A DNA stretch of 64,000 nucleotides. Source: an uncultured Collinsella sp. Lineage in GTDB: Bacteria; Actinomycetota; Coriobacteriia; Coriobacteriales; Coriobacteriaceae. Of this stretch, positions 49,157 to 57,900 are shown in pieces; within the stretch, counting starts at the first letter, position 1, and every line of letters begins with the position of its first letter. Position numbers and translations under genes: made by a program. Under the pieces are notes generated by a model. The model was not told the DNA's origin and ran no database searches. It worked only from the letters and a program-made list of their open reading frames with translations. The stretch spans positions 1 to 64,000 of the forward strand of contig CALULJ010000006.1 of NCBI GenBank assembly GCA_944321445.1, in the 5' to 3' direction.

Positions 49157-49607
49157 CATAACCGGTCGCGAAGGGAAGACCGCCTTGCGGATCGAGCCGC
49201 CAGCCGCACCTCGACATGGCGCCGCGCCCTTGGGTTGCGGAGCCGATACTCCCTCCAAGCGGATCGGGGGCGCCATCATTCAACCGGTGTTCACGTGCCG
49301 TGCTGGCCGGTCCTGGACAAATCTTCTCTGAGTGGGACTCCATACTGGAACGATAGGAAGAAGAACCGATGCGGGAGTGAATGATCTATGCATCTTATCT
49401 ATGTATCTCGCAGGAAACGATCGTCTGCGTATGCATATCATCCTCTGCGCGGGACCATCTTGCCCATGTACAGATCCCACTCAGGCTCTTTTTATCCATG
49501 CGGCCGCCGCTCGTTTACGGCCGCGTGGGCGGATGGGATCGATGTTCGAACATGGGCGGCATCCTATCGTGCCGGGTGGGATGGGGCCTGCGGCGCGTAT
49601 CGTGCCG
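49157..49607. other. 451-bp intergenic region with no gene seen
   Basis: It holds an inverted repeat ATGGCGCC (49216-49223) against GGCGCCAT (49269-49276), a GCGGCCG/CGGCCGC hairpin near 49500-49525, and an AT-rich patch around 49380-49450. Short frames exist but none has a ribosome site or protein-like composition. It receives the end of the pseudouridine synthase gene from the right, and no terminator with a T-run is clear on that strand. Confidence 0.5.
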
Positions 49608-50309
49608 CTATCCGTTGCGGAGCCTACCGAGGGCGCGCGGGAAGAGCCGGCGCATTCGTTCCGGCGCCTCGGTGACGATGGAGATGCGCGAGCCGTCGAG
49701 CGGGTCGGAGAACGAGAGCCGATAAGCGTGGAGCATGAGGCCGTCGGGAGCCGGGGTTCCATAGAGGCCGTCGCCGTGAAGAGGGAGGCCCGCGTGCGCG
49801 AGATGGACGCGGATCTGATGCTTGCGGCCCGTCTCGATGCGCACCTCGAGCAGGGTGAGGGCCCGGTTGCCGAGATGGCGGCTATCGAGGACTCGCGCAT
49901 GCGTCGTGGCGGCCTTGCCTGTACGGCTGACCCGCATGCGGCGCGCATCGTGGCGATCCCGTCCGATCGGCGCGCAGAAGACGCGCGCTCTCCAAGCGGG
50001 CGCGCCGTCGACGATGGCAAGATAGCGCTTGTCGATGCCGTGCTCGGCGATGAGGCGGTCGTAGGCCGGCTGTGTCGCCTTGCGCCGGGAGAACAGCACG
50101 ATGCCGCTCGTCTCCCGATCGAGTCGCTGCAGGGCCTGCAGCTCGCCTGCCTGCAGGGCGCCGTCGCGCGCGCCGATGAGGTCGCGGACGAGGCCGGTGA
50201 GCGTGGGCTGCCCGGTCCCGTCGCCGTGGACGATGATGCCGGCGGGCTTGTTCACGGCGACGAGCGAGCTGGTCTCGAGCAGGATATCGGACGCGTCGAT
50301 GCCGGGCAT
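49608..50309 (-). CDS. RluA/RluD-family pseudouridine synthase
   Basis: A 233-residue enzyme that isomerises uridine to pseudouridine in rRNA or tRNA. It has LVAVNKPAGIIVHG, the catalytic Asp motif LQRLDRETSGIVLFSR (RLDxxTSG), KRYLAIVDG, and the TLLEVRIETGRKHQIRVHLAHAGLPLHGD block typical of RluA-type enzymes. There is no N-terminal S4 domain, so the length fits the short RluA/TruC branch. ATG 50309 overlaps the stop of the U32 peptidase (TGATG), so the two are co-translated. Which RNA position it modifies is not readable. Confidence 0.88.
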   Translation of the reverse strand: MPGIDASDILLETSSLVAVNKPAGIIVHGDGTGQPTLTGLVRDLIGARDGALQAGELQALQRLDRETSGIVLFSRRKATQPAYDRLIAEHGIDKRYLAIVDGAPAWRARVFCAPIGRDRHDARRMRVSRTGKAATTHARVLDSRHLGNRALTLLEVRIETGRKHQIRVHLAHAGLPLHGDGLYGTPAPDGLMLHAYRLSFSDPLDGSRISIVTEAPERMRRLFPRALGRLRNG

Positions 50310-52810
50310 CAGTCGACACCCACGAACAGGCAGCCCGACGTGGCGCCGGCAAGGCGCTTCGCGGGCCTCCTGCCCGCCCGCACCGCCTTGAGCGCCCGCA
50401 CGGCGCGCTCGACGAGACTCGCGAGTCCGGTCGGGGAAAGCAGGGTGCCGTCGACCGCGAAGCGCGAGACGCCAGCTGCGATGAGCTTGCCCATCTGCGG
50501 CGTGAGGTCGAGCTGGTTGCCGTCGTACAGGCGGCTGCGTCCGTGGATGTCGGTGCGGACGGGCAGGACCTTGCCGTCGATGTTGCGCAGCGACAGGGCG
50601 CGCGTGCGCAGGCGGCATCGCGCGCAGTCGTGGACGCAGGCGTTCGCGACCTGGAGTATGCAGTGCTCGCTCGTCATGACGCGCGGCGAGCCGGAGACGA
50701 TGATGCCGACCGGGCATCGCGCGTGCGGCGCGATGCGCAAGATCTCGTCGAGGGTGAGCTCGGGGGAGAGCCAGAAGCCCGCGGCGCCGTGCGCCTCGAG
50801 GGCCTCGATGCAGGCGACGTTGTGCACGGGCAGGCACGTGCGGACCTCGGGGGCGGCACCACGCTTCGCGGCGAGCGCGAGCTCGGAGATGTTGCCGATC
50901 GCCGCGGGCGCGCCCGGGGCGATCCAGGGGTCCAGACGGTCATGATCACCCTCGCGGCAGACTTCGTCGAGTATGGGGACAAGTCCGAGCTGCTGTGCGC
51001 GCGCGGGGTCGATGCCCTCGGCGTCGAGATCGTCGACGGTGAGGTAGATGCGGTCCGCTCCCGCCGCTCGCGCGGCCATGGCCGCATCGAGGGAGGTCGC
51101 GATGGCGCAGATCTCCGGCTCGTTCGCGCCTGCGTCCCCTCGCGGTCCGGAGGCGGTGCGGGCGCTGTCGCTGAAGGGGGCGAGCTCGGACAGACGCGCT
51201 GCCCGCGCGCGATATCCCGCGCAGATGGCGTCCTCGAGCGCCGCGCACGCCCGGGCGCGCACCTGGTGCACGGCGGAGAAGCCCATGCCGCACCCCGCGT
51301 CGAGGTCGATCTCGAACGAGGCGGCCTCGAAGGGGGAGGAGCCCATGCGGCCGACATGCTCGATCAGGTCGTCGGCGGTCACGGCCCTCGTGCGCGCGGG
51401 CTCGACGGTGAAGCCCGTCGCGCGGGAGGAGAACGTGGGGTCGTCGGAGCATGCGAGCTCGACGGTGAAGGGCTCGCCCAGCCGTGCCGTCACGCGGACA
51501 TCGACGGCGCGCTTGCGGGCGACATCGCGGTGAAGGGCGGCGGACGCCTCATCGAGTGCGGCCTGGCTGCGAATCAGGCGCGCGAGGGCGCCGGCGGGCA
51601 TGGCGCGGGCGGCGCGGCACTCGATGGTCTGCCCCGCGGCGGCGTCTGCGGCGGCGGTCACGGTCAGGAACTGGTCGAACTCGTCATCGTGGCGCAGTTC
51701 GAGCAGGTCCCCTTTGCCCACCGGCTCATCGAGGCGGATGCGCGCGATGGCGGCGCGCACGCGCCGGTCATCGGGGTGCAGGCCGACGGGGCTGTTCGCG
51801 CGGCGGCTCCCCAAAACCTCTCCGACGATCTGCCCGCGGTTGTTGGAGCGCTCGTAGCTCATCATCTCGTCGCCCGAGGTGCCGTGCTGGTAGGCGCTCG
51901 TGAAGTCTCGGTTGAAGCAGCGCTTGAGCCGACGTGCGCGCTCCGTCGCGCGCGCGTCGTCGTGCTCGCGGTGGGCGAGCGCATCGTCGATCGCCTCACG
52001 ATAGGCACCGGTGACGGAGTAGACGTAGTCGGGGGCCTTCATGCGGCCCTCGAGCTTGAGCGCGCCCGCGCCGGCGCCGATGAGCTCGCCGAGCATATCG
52101 ACCGTGCAGTTGTCGCGAGGGCACAGGGCCCGCTCCCGGCCCGGGGTGGGGATGACGGAGCCGTCCTCGTCGAGAAGCTCGTAGGGAAGGCGGCAGGGTT
52201 GGGCACACATGCCGCGGTTGGCGGAGCGCCCCGAGCAGGCGAAGCTCGACAGCAGGCAGACGCCCGAATACGAGAAGCAGATGGAACCGTGGGCGAAGAC
52301 CTCGAGGTCGATGCCCGCCTTCGAGATCGTGCCGATCTCCGCGACGGAGAGCTCGCGCGAGAGCGTGACGCGGTCCGCGCCCGCCTCGCGGCACCAGACG
52401 GCTCCGCGCAGGTCGTGGATGTTCGCCTGCGTGGACACGTGGAGCTCGAGGTCGGGCATGAGGCGGTGCACCTCGAAGAACAGGCCCCAGTCCTGGATGA
52501 TGAAGCCGTCCGCCCCGAGCTCGGCGCACCGACGGATGAGCTCGAGGGCATCTGCCATCTCGGTATCCTTGATGGCGATGTTCACGGTCACGTAGACGCG
52601 GGTTCCGGCGAGGTGCGCCGCGCGGCAGGCGGCCAGGAACGCCTCGTCGGTGAAGTTCGTCGCCTTGCGGCGCGCGTTGAACGCTCCCATGCCGCAGTAG
52701 ATTGCGTCGGCGCCCGCGGCGAGCGCGGCCGCGAAGGGCTCCGGGCCCCCGGCGGGGGAGAGGAGTTCGGGATAGGTGGGCGGGACAAGGTGATCTGAGG
52801 ACCGCGACAT
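50309..52810 (-). CDS. Peptidase family U32 protein (RlhA/collagenase-like)
   Basis: An 833-residue U32 protein. PELLSPAGGPEPFAAALAAGADAIYCG opens it; the family hallmark HGSICFSYSGVCLLSSFACSGRSANRGMCAQPCR lies near residues 175-210, where the cysteines bind an iron-sulfur cluster in relatives. A second U32-like part (HNVACIEALEAHGAAGFWLS, EHCILQVANACVHDCARCRL) closes it. Members include RlhA, which hydroxylates 23S rRNA C2501, and TrhP, acting on tRNA. With a coupled pseudouridine synthase, an RNA role is likely here rather than peptidase activity. ATG 52810 follows GAAAGGCG; an ATG at 52849 is in frame without a ribosome site. Confidence 0.88.
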   Translation of the reverse strand: MSRSSDHLVPPTYPELLSPAGGPEPFAAALAAGADAIYCGMGAFNARRKATNFTDEAFLAACRAAHLAGTRVYVTVNIAIKDTEMADALELIRRCAELGADGFIIQDWGLFFEVHRLMPDLELHVSTQANIHDLRGAVWCREAGADRVTLSRELSVAEIGTISKAGIDLEVFAHGSICFSYSGVCLLSSFACSGRSANRGMCAQPCRLPYELLDEDGSVIPTPGRERALCPRDNCTVDMLGELIGAGAGALKLEGRMKAPDYVYSVTGAYREAIDDALAHREHDDARATERARRLKRCFNRDFTSAYQHGTSGDEMMSYERSNNRGQIVGEVLGSRRANSPVGLHPDDRRVRAAIARIRLDEPVGKGDLLELRHDDEFDQFLTVTAAADAAAGQTIECRAARAMPAGALARLIRSQAALDEASAALHRDVARKRAVDVRVTARLGEPFTVELACSDDPTFSSRATGFTVEPARTRAVTADDLIEHVGRMGSSPFEAASFEIDLDAGCGMGFSAVHQVRARACAALEDAICAGYRARAARLSELAPFSDSARTASGPRGDAGANEPEICAIATSLDAAMAARAAGADRIYLTVDDLDAEGIDPARAQQLGLVPILDEVCREGDHDRLDPWIAPGAPAAIGNISELALAAKRGAAPEVRTCLPVHNVACIEALEAHGAAGFWLSPELTLDEILRIAPHARCPVGIIVSGSPRVMTSEHCILQVANACVHDCARCRLRTRALSLRNIDGKVLPVRTDIHGRSRLYDGNQLDLTPQMGKLIAAGVSRFAVDGTLLSPTGLASLVERAVRALKAVRAGRRPAKRLAGATSGCLFVGVD

Positions 52811-52981
52811 GTGCGCCTTTCTGCTGGTATGGAGGTGGGTGTCGGTCATGAGTATAGCGTGGCTGGGCGCGAGGGCGGGAAATCCGCAGGGTTACCGCAC
52901 CCGGATGCGCGCGCCGCGCGACCGTCCGGCGGCGCTCGCCCGCCGCTGATAGATAAAACTTTCTTATATACGATAAAAAAC

Positions 52982-53010
52982 TTGCAAGCATTTCAGGCGC
53001 AGTCTAGTAT
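52982..53010 (+). promoter_or_regulatory. Promoter upstream of ridA
   Basis: TTGCAA (52982-52987) and TAGTAT (53005-53010) with a 17-base spacer, 144 bases before the ridA start. The surrounding 52940-53010 is AT-rich. The 343-bp gap also holds the U32 gene promoter on the other strand. Confidence 0.55.
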
Positions 53011-53067
53011 CAGAATCAGCGTTTACGTTGTAGCGCTGGGGCCTCTCGTGCATTCGGCCCCTTGAAG

Positions 53068-53115
53068 CAACGGATGCCGAGGTCCATCATAGCCTCCGGA
53101 CACCGGCATCCGTTG
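53068..53115 (+). promoter_or_regulatory. 12-bp inverted repeat in the ridA leader
   Basis: CAACGGATGCCG (53068-53079) pairs exactly with CGGCATCCGTTG (53104-53115), and inside GGTCC pairs with GGAC. It lies between the promoter and the ridA ribosome site, so it may be a mRNA regulatory structure or an attenuator; no T-run follows. Confidence 0.5.
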
Positions 53116-53153
53116 TGGATGTCCGACCATCGTCTCAGCAAAGGAGCGCCCCT

Positions 53154-53531
53154 ATGGACAAGAACGTCATCTCATCCGACAAGGCCCCCGCGGCCCTCGG
53201 CCCGTATTCCGCCGGCATCAAGACGGGTAACATGCTCTTCCTGTCCGGCCAGCTCGGCATCGACCCTGCGACCGGCAAGCTTCCCGAGGGCATCGAGGCC
53301 CAGGCGAAGCAGTCCCTCGCCAACATCGAGGCGCTGCTCGCCGCCGCCGGCGCCACGTTCGACAACGTCGTGAAGACCACGGTGCTGCTTGCCGACATCG
53401 CCGACTTCGCCACCGTGAACGAGATTTACGCCTCCAAGTTCTCTGAGCCCTTCCCGGCACGTTCCGCCTTCCAGGTGGGCGCCCTGCCGGCGGGCGGTCT
53501 GGTCGAGATCGAGGTCATCGCCGCACTCTAG
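53154..53531 (+). CDS. ridA: RidA family enamine/imine deaminase
   Basis: A 125-residue trimeric protein that hydrolyses reactive 2-aminoacrylate and similar enamines. The segments SDKAPAALGPYSAGIKTGNM, LFLSGQLGIDPATGKLPEGI and the C-terminal PFPARSAFQVGALPAGGLVE followed by IEVIAAL contain the conserved Arg (PARSAF) and Glu (VEIEV) of active RidA. Start ATG 53154 with AAGGAG upstream. It sits between the U32 gene and a DauR-like regulator that precede the purine cluster. Enamine by-products are expected from 2,3-diaminopropionate ammonia-lyase (YgeX), an enzyme of that pathway, although ygeX is not in the window. Confidence 0.92.
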   Translation: MDKNVISSDKAPAALGPYSAGIKTGNMLFLSGQLGIDPATGKLPEGIEAQAKQSLANIEALLAAAGATFDNVVKTTVLLADIADFATVNEIYASKFSEPFPARSAFQVGALPAGGLVEIEVIAAL

Positions 53532-53559
53532 GGAACCCGATAAGGCTTCCCGCATGAGA

Positions 53560-53605
53560 GGGCCCGGGCGCCGTGGAGACACGGCGCCCGGGCCCTGTCG
53601 TTTTT
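53560..53605 (+). terminator. Strong terminator after ridA
   Basis: GGGCCCGGGCGCCGTG (53560-53575) pairs perfectly with CACGGCGCCCGGGCCC (53580-53595) through a GAGA loop, and TGTCGTTTTT follows. It may also serve the convergent DauR-like gene. Confidence 0.9.
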
Positions 53606-53696
53606 CGGGGCACCGTGCAAAACGCCGAAGGGGGGGGCGCCCCGCCGGGGACGGACCGGAACCGCGTGCGCCCATCGGCGGGGCGCACCGGACGTC

Positions 53697-54401
53697 TTAC
53701 TCCTTGCGCACCTTCTGGAGGTAGCGGTAGACGCTCGGCTCGGAGATCCCCATGGTCTCGGCGCAGCTGGCGACTGCACCCTTGAGGAGGAACATGCCGT
53801 TTGCGTTGAGGGTCCGGATGATGTCGATGCGCTCCGCCTGGCCGAGCGCATCGAGCGCGAGCCCGCGCGCAGCGGCGAGGTCCTCGATGTTGCGGGCGAT
53901 GAGGTCCGCGGTCGAATCGGTGAGGCTCTCGACCTCGTGGGCCCCCGTGGCGGCCGTGTGGATGGGAAGCACGGGTACCGGCACGGCCTCCGCCGCGGGT
54001 TGCTCGGGTTCGCTGGGGACGCCGCCGTAGGAGGCGACCATCTGGTCCACGAGGAAGTGGAGGCGCATGATCTGCGAGATGTCGGTGTTGATGCACATCA
54101 TGCCGACGCAGCGGCCGTTCTCGCGGATGATGAAGGAGGCGGAGCGCAGGGGTTTGTTGCTGGCGCTGCGCGAGGTGTATCCGGCCACGAAGTCGCGGTC
54201 GGCATAGGCGCCGTTCATGATCTTGACGGCAAGGTCGGTGGCGGGGGCACCGACCTTGCGGCCCGAGACGTGCGGATTGCGGATGTCGACGATGGAGTGG
54301 TCCGGGTCGGTGAAATCATGAAGCGCGATCTCGCTGTTTGCGCTGAGCGCCGATTCGAGGAAATCGACGAGGGGGATGAAGCTCTTTACCGTCGCGTTCA
54401 T
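53697..54401 (-). CDS. DauR/YheO-type transcriptional regulator (PAS-like + HTH)
   Basis: A 234-residue regulator. The N-terminal YheO PAS-like part has SEIALHDFTDPDHSIVDIRN, LRSASFIIRENGRCVGMMCI and NTDISQIM. A Pro/Ala-rich linker leads to a C-terminal helix-turn-helix with NANGMFLLKGAVASCAETMG followed by ISEPSVYRYLQKVRKE. DauR in Pseudomonas controls D-arginine catabolism, often near RidA genes. Here it is divergent from the NCS2 permease (368 bp apart) and convergent to ridA, so it may control the purine operon. What it senses is unknown. Confidence 0.85.
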   Translation of the reverse strand: MNATVKSFIPLVDFLESALSANSEIALHDFTDPDHSIVDIRNPHVSGRKVGAPATDLAVKIMNGAYADRDFVAGYTSRSASNKPLRSASFIIRENGRCVGMMCINTDISQIMRLHFLVDQMVASYGGVPSEPEQPAAEAVPVPVLPIHTAATGAHEVESLTDSTADLIARNIEDLAAARGLALDALGQAERIDIIRTLNANGMFLLKGAVASCAETMGISEPSVYRYLQKVRKE

Positions 54402-54680
54402 GGCGCTCCGTTCGCACGCATGGCGGGAGGGCCATGCGATAACTTATTTTCATTACGACACTGGCCATTATAGACGCGGAGGCGGGAAACGTGGTGCCGG
54501 CAAGCCGCTCGCGCTATGTTTCACGTGCTCATTTTCGTGCGAGAGGGGATAAGCGGTAGCTTGCGGCCGGTGAGCGGCATCGATGGGGCCCGTCGATCCA
54601 GTAAGCACCGTATAACATCGCTTCTACCTGCGCATTCACGGGTTGTGAGCAGCCGTTTGCCGAGTGGTAAAAAATTATTA

Positions 54681-54709
54681 TTGAATGTGAGAAAAACCTA
54701 TCCTACGAT
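54681..54709 (+). promoter_or_regulatory. Promoter of the purine operon (permease-ssnA-ygfK...)
   Basis: TTGAAT (54681-54686) and TACGAT (54704-54709), 17 bases apart and 61 bases before the permease start, in an AT-rich stretch. The rest of the 368-bp gap (54402-54769) shows no gene and no purine riboswitch consensus. Confidence 0.6.
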
Positions 54710-54769
54710 GAATCCAACTGGAATGCTGCGGAAACATGCGTATCGCAGCCAAAGAGAAAGAGTGGTCCT

Positions 54770-56161
54770 ATGGCTATTGGAACCGTGACCTCCTCGCATG
54801 ACGTGCTGTTCACGCGCGAGGGCATGCCCCCGATCAAAGATATGATCCCCTGCGCCCTCCAGCACGTGCTCGCGTCCTTTGCCGGCATCATCACCCCGGC
54901 GATCATCATCGCATCCGTCTACAACTGGGATGCCCAGGCGCGCACCGACATCATCCAGGTCGCGCTGATCCTGTCCGCCATCGACACGGCGCTCCAGGCG
55001 TTCGCGCCGTTCCGTCGCATCGGCGGCGGCCTGCCCATCGTCATGGGCGTCTCGTTCGCCTTCCTGCCCGCGCTGCAGGCCATGGGGGCGGACTTCTCGT
55101 TCGGCTCGCTGCTCGGCGGCGAGATCGTGGGCGGTGTCGCCGCGATCCTGTTCGGCCTGTTCTACAGCAAGCTCAAGAACCTGTTCCCTCCGGTCGTGAC
55201 CGGCACGGTCATCTTCACCATCGGCGTGTCGCTGTACCCGACCGCCGTGAAGTACATGGCCGGCGGCGAGGGCACGCCCATCTGGGGCACCCCGCAGAGC
55301 TGGATCGTCGCGCTCATCACGTTCGCCGTCGTGTTCTTCCTGTCCAACTTCACCAAGGGCACGCTCAAGCTCGGCAGCGTGTTCTTCGGCATGATCGTGG
55401 GCATCATCGTCTCCGCCCCCTTCGGCATGCTCGATTTCTCGAGCGTGGGTTCCGCCGGCATCTTCGCCCTGCCCAAGCTCATGCCCTATCAGCTCGAGTT
55501 CCATCCCGAGGTCTGCATCACGCTCGCCGTGGTGTACCCGATGGTCGCCATCCAGGTCATCGGTGACGTCTCCGCCGCCTGCCTGGGCTCCATCGACCGC
55601 ATGCCCGAGGAGCGCGAGCTTTCCGGCGCCATCGTCTCCCAGGGCCTGACGAGCATCATCTCCGCCTTCATCGGCGGCCTGCCCACGAGCGCCCTCGGCC
55701 AGAACGTCGGCATCATCGCCTCCAACAAGGTCATCAACAAGTGGGTGTTCGCCATCGTGGCGGCCGTGTTCGCGCTCGCCGGTCTGTTCCCGCAGCTCTC
55801 CGCCCTGCTGACCGCCATCCCGCAGCCGGTTATCGGCGGCGCCACCGTCGGCGTGTTCGGCACCATCACCATGAACGGCATCCGCATGTTCACCAAGGAG
55901 GGCCTGACCCAGCGCGTGGCCACCATCGTGGGCACCTCGGTCGTGTTCGGCCTCGGCATCTGGATGGCCTCCGGCTGCCTTGCTGGCGAGGGCATGCCCA
56001 CCTGGATCTCGACGGTCGTCGGCTCCAACGCCATCACCCCGTGCGCCATCATGGCCATCGTCCTGAACCTCATCCTGCCTCCGACCCCGCCGGTCGACGC
56101 CCATGTCGATGCCGCCAAGGAGGCCGCGGTGGGAACGGTTCTGCCCGACCACAAGAAGTAG
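54770..56161 (+). CDS. NCS2-family purine permease (uracil-xanthine/urate type)
   Basis: A 463-residue membrane symporter with about 12-14 helices. The N-terminus PPIKDMIPCALQHVLASFAG and the NCS2 motifs FFSNFTKGTLKLG-like FFLSNFTKGTLKLGSVFFGMI, AIQVIGDVSAACLG, PTSALGQNVGIIASNKV and GGATVGVFGTITMNGIRM are seen. Q/E and N-x-G positions of the purine site are kept. It is the first gene of the purine cluster. Relatives carry xanthine, urate or uracil; with SsnA, YgfK and XDH following, xanthine or urate is the likely substrate. ATG 54770 has AAAGAGTGG upstream. Confidence 0.9.
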   Translation: MAIGTVTSSHDVLFTREGMPPIKDMIPCALQHVLASFAGIITPAIIIASVYNWDAQARTDIIQVALILSAIDTALQAFAPFRRIGGGLPIVMGVSFAFLPALQAMGADFSFGSLLGGEIVGGVAAILFGLFYSKLKNLFPPVVTGTVIFTIGVSLYPTAVKYMAGGEGTPIWGTPQSWIVALITFAVVFFLSNFTKGTLKLGSVFFGMIVGIIVSAPFGMLDFSSVGSAGIFALPKLMPYQLEFHPEVCITLAVVYPMVAIQVIGDVSAACLGSIDRMPEERELSGAIVSQGLTSIISAFIGGLPTSALGQNVGIIASNKVINKWVFAIVAAVFALAGLFPQLSALLTAIPQPVIGGATVGVFGTITMNGIRMFTKEGLTQRVATIVGTSVVFGLGIWMASGCLAGEGMPTWISTVVGSNAITPCAIMAIVLNLILPPTPPVDAHVDAAKEAAVGTVLPDHKK

Positions 56162-56342
56162 CCAAGTCAGCCCGGCGGGGGCGTGGATCCCGCCATCGCG
56201 GACCCGCATCCGCCGGCAGGCGGTCGGGTCCGCACCGTTTGGCGCGACGGCGGGGGAGGTGCCCGCCTGCCGCATCGCGGCGCGCGCAACCGCATATGGT
56301 CCGAGGTGTTAAACCCCGCCTTAGACGACGAGAGGAGATCCC

Positions 56343-57695
56343 ATGCTTATCGTCGGTAACGGTTCGGTCGTCACACGTGACGAGGAGATGCCCTATCTGG
56401 AGCGCGGCGCGGTGCTCATCGACGGCGACACCATCGTCGAGGTCGGCGCCGAGGACGAGATCGTCGGTGCGAACCCCGGCGCGGAGTACGTCGACGCCCA
56501 CGGCGGCATCATCATGCCCGGCCTTGTGAACTGCCACACCCACATCTACTCCGGTCTCGCCCGCGGACTTGCTATCAAGGGCTGCAACCCCACGAACTTC
56601 CTCGAGAACCTCGAGCAGCAGTGGTGGAAGATCGACGACAACCTTACGCTCGACGGCACGCGCGCGAGCGCCTACGCCACGGTGCTCGACAGCCTGCGCG
56701 ATGGCGTGACCACGATCTTCGACCATCATGCGAGCTTCTGCGAGATCCCCGGATCGCTGTTCGCCATCAAGGACGTCTGCGAAGAGACGGGCATCCGCGC
56801 ATGCCTGTGCTACGAGACCTCCGATCGCCGCGGGGACGAGAAGCGCGACCAGTCCATCGCCGAGAACGCCGAGTTCGCCCAGTGGGCGGCATCCGCGCAG
56901 GCGCAAGGCAACTCCATGATCGCGGCCATGTTCGGCGGCCATGCCACCTTTACGCTCTCCGACGAGACGATGGACAAGATGGCGGAGGCGAACAACGGGC
57001 TCACCGGCTTCCACATCCACGTGTGCGAGGGCATGAACGACGTGTGGGATTCGCGCCTGAACCGCGGCGGCATCTCGCCGATCGAGCGACTGCTGCAGCA
57101 CGACCTGCTGGGTCCCCGCACCATGCTCGGCCACTGCATCCACGTGACGCCCGCCGAGATGGACATCATCAAGGAGACCGGCACCCATATCGTCAACAAC
57201 CCGGAGTCCAACATGGGTAACGCCGTGGGCTGCGCGCCGGTGCTCGAGTTCTTCCGTCGCGGCATCCCGGTGCACATGGGCACCGACGCCTACACCCACG
57301 ATATGCTCGAGAGCCTGAAGGTCTTTCTCATCATCCAGCGCCACAACGCCGCCATGCCGAACGTCGGCTGGGGCGAGGCCATGACGATGCTGTTCCAGAA
57401 CAACCCCGCCATGGCGAGCGCGTACTTCGGTCGCAAGATCGGCGTGCTGGCGCCCGGCGCCGCCGCCGACGTCATCGTGATGGACTACAAGAAGTTCACG
57501 CCCTTCTCCGAGGAGAACGTCGACGGCCACATGCTGTTCGGCATGATGGGCAAGAACTGCCGCACCACCATCGTGAACGGCCGCGTGCTCTACAAGGACC
57601 GCGAGTTCGTCGCCTTCGACGAGGAGCGCATCAACGCCTGGACGATGGAGCAGTCCCGAAAGCTCTGGGGCACCCTCAACGACCGCGTCTACTAG
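56343..57695 (+). CDS. ssnA: Putative aminohydrolase SsnA
   Basis: A 450-residue metal-dependent amidohydrolase. MLIVGNGSVVTRDEEMPYLE opens it; metal ligands are in PGLVNCHTHIYSGLARG (HTH), GFHIHVCEG, LGHCIHV and MGTDAYTHDMLESL. The family (SsnA) is close to guanine deaminase and atrazine chlorohydrolase. In E. coli it belongs to the purine-degradation cluster, and a role in opening or deaminating a purine intermediate is proposed. It follows the permease by 181 bp, a gap with a CGGCAGGCG/CGCCTGCCG hairpin (56214-56272). AGGAGA precedes ATG 56343. Confidence 0.92.
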   Translation: MLIVGNGSVVTRDEEMPYLERGAVLIDGDTIVEVGAEDEIVGANPGAEYVDAHGGIIMPGLVNCHTHIYSGLARGLAIKGCNPTNFLENLEQQWWKIDDNLTLDGTRASAYATVLDSLRDGVTTIFDHHASFCEIPGSLFAIKDVCEETGIRACLCYETSDRRGDEKRDQSIAENAEFAQWAASAQAQGNSMIAAMFGGHATFTLSDETMDKMAEANNGLTGFHIHVCEGMNDVWDSRLNRGGISPIERLLQHDLLGPRTMLGHCIHVTPAEMDIIKETGTHIVNNPESNMGNAVGCAPVLEFFRRGIPVHMGTDAYTHDMLESLKVFLIIQRHNAAMPNVGWGEAMTMLFQNNPAMASAYFGRKIGVLAPGAAADVIVMDYKKFTPFSEENVDGHMLFGMMGKNCRTTIVNGRVLYKDREFVAFDEERINAWTMEQSRKLWGTLNDRVY

Positions 57696-57900
57696 CGCGG
57701 GCGTCTTGCGCGCCCCGGGCCGAAGCCCGTGGGCGGCGCGACACGGCATACCGCGGGGCCGCGCAACCGCGGCCGGGGCGCCGCATCGCCGGCAGCGCCC
57801 CGGTCGGCGGCCCCGCTTGCAATCGGTACTCGCCCGTGGGCGCATCGCGGGCGCAACGCGTGCGGGATGAGTAGGCCCGCATGGCACAGAGGAGATCAGT

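Noticed and set aside
54402-54769. A guanine/xanthine riboswitch before the purine permease
   Set aside because: The conserved TATA-N-CCG...loop sequences of purine riboswitches are not seen; only a promoter is evident.
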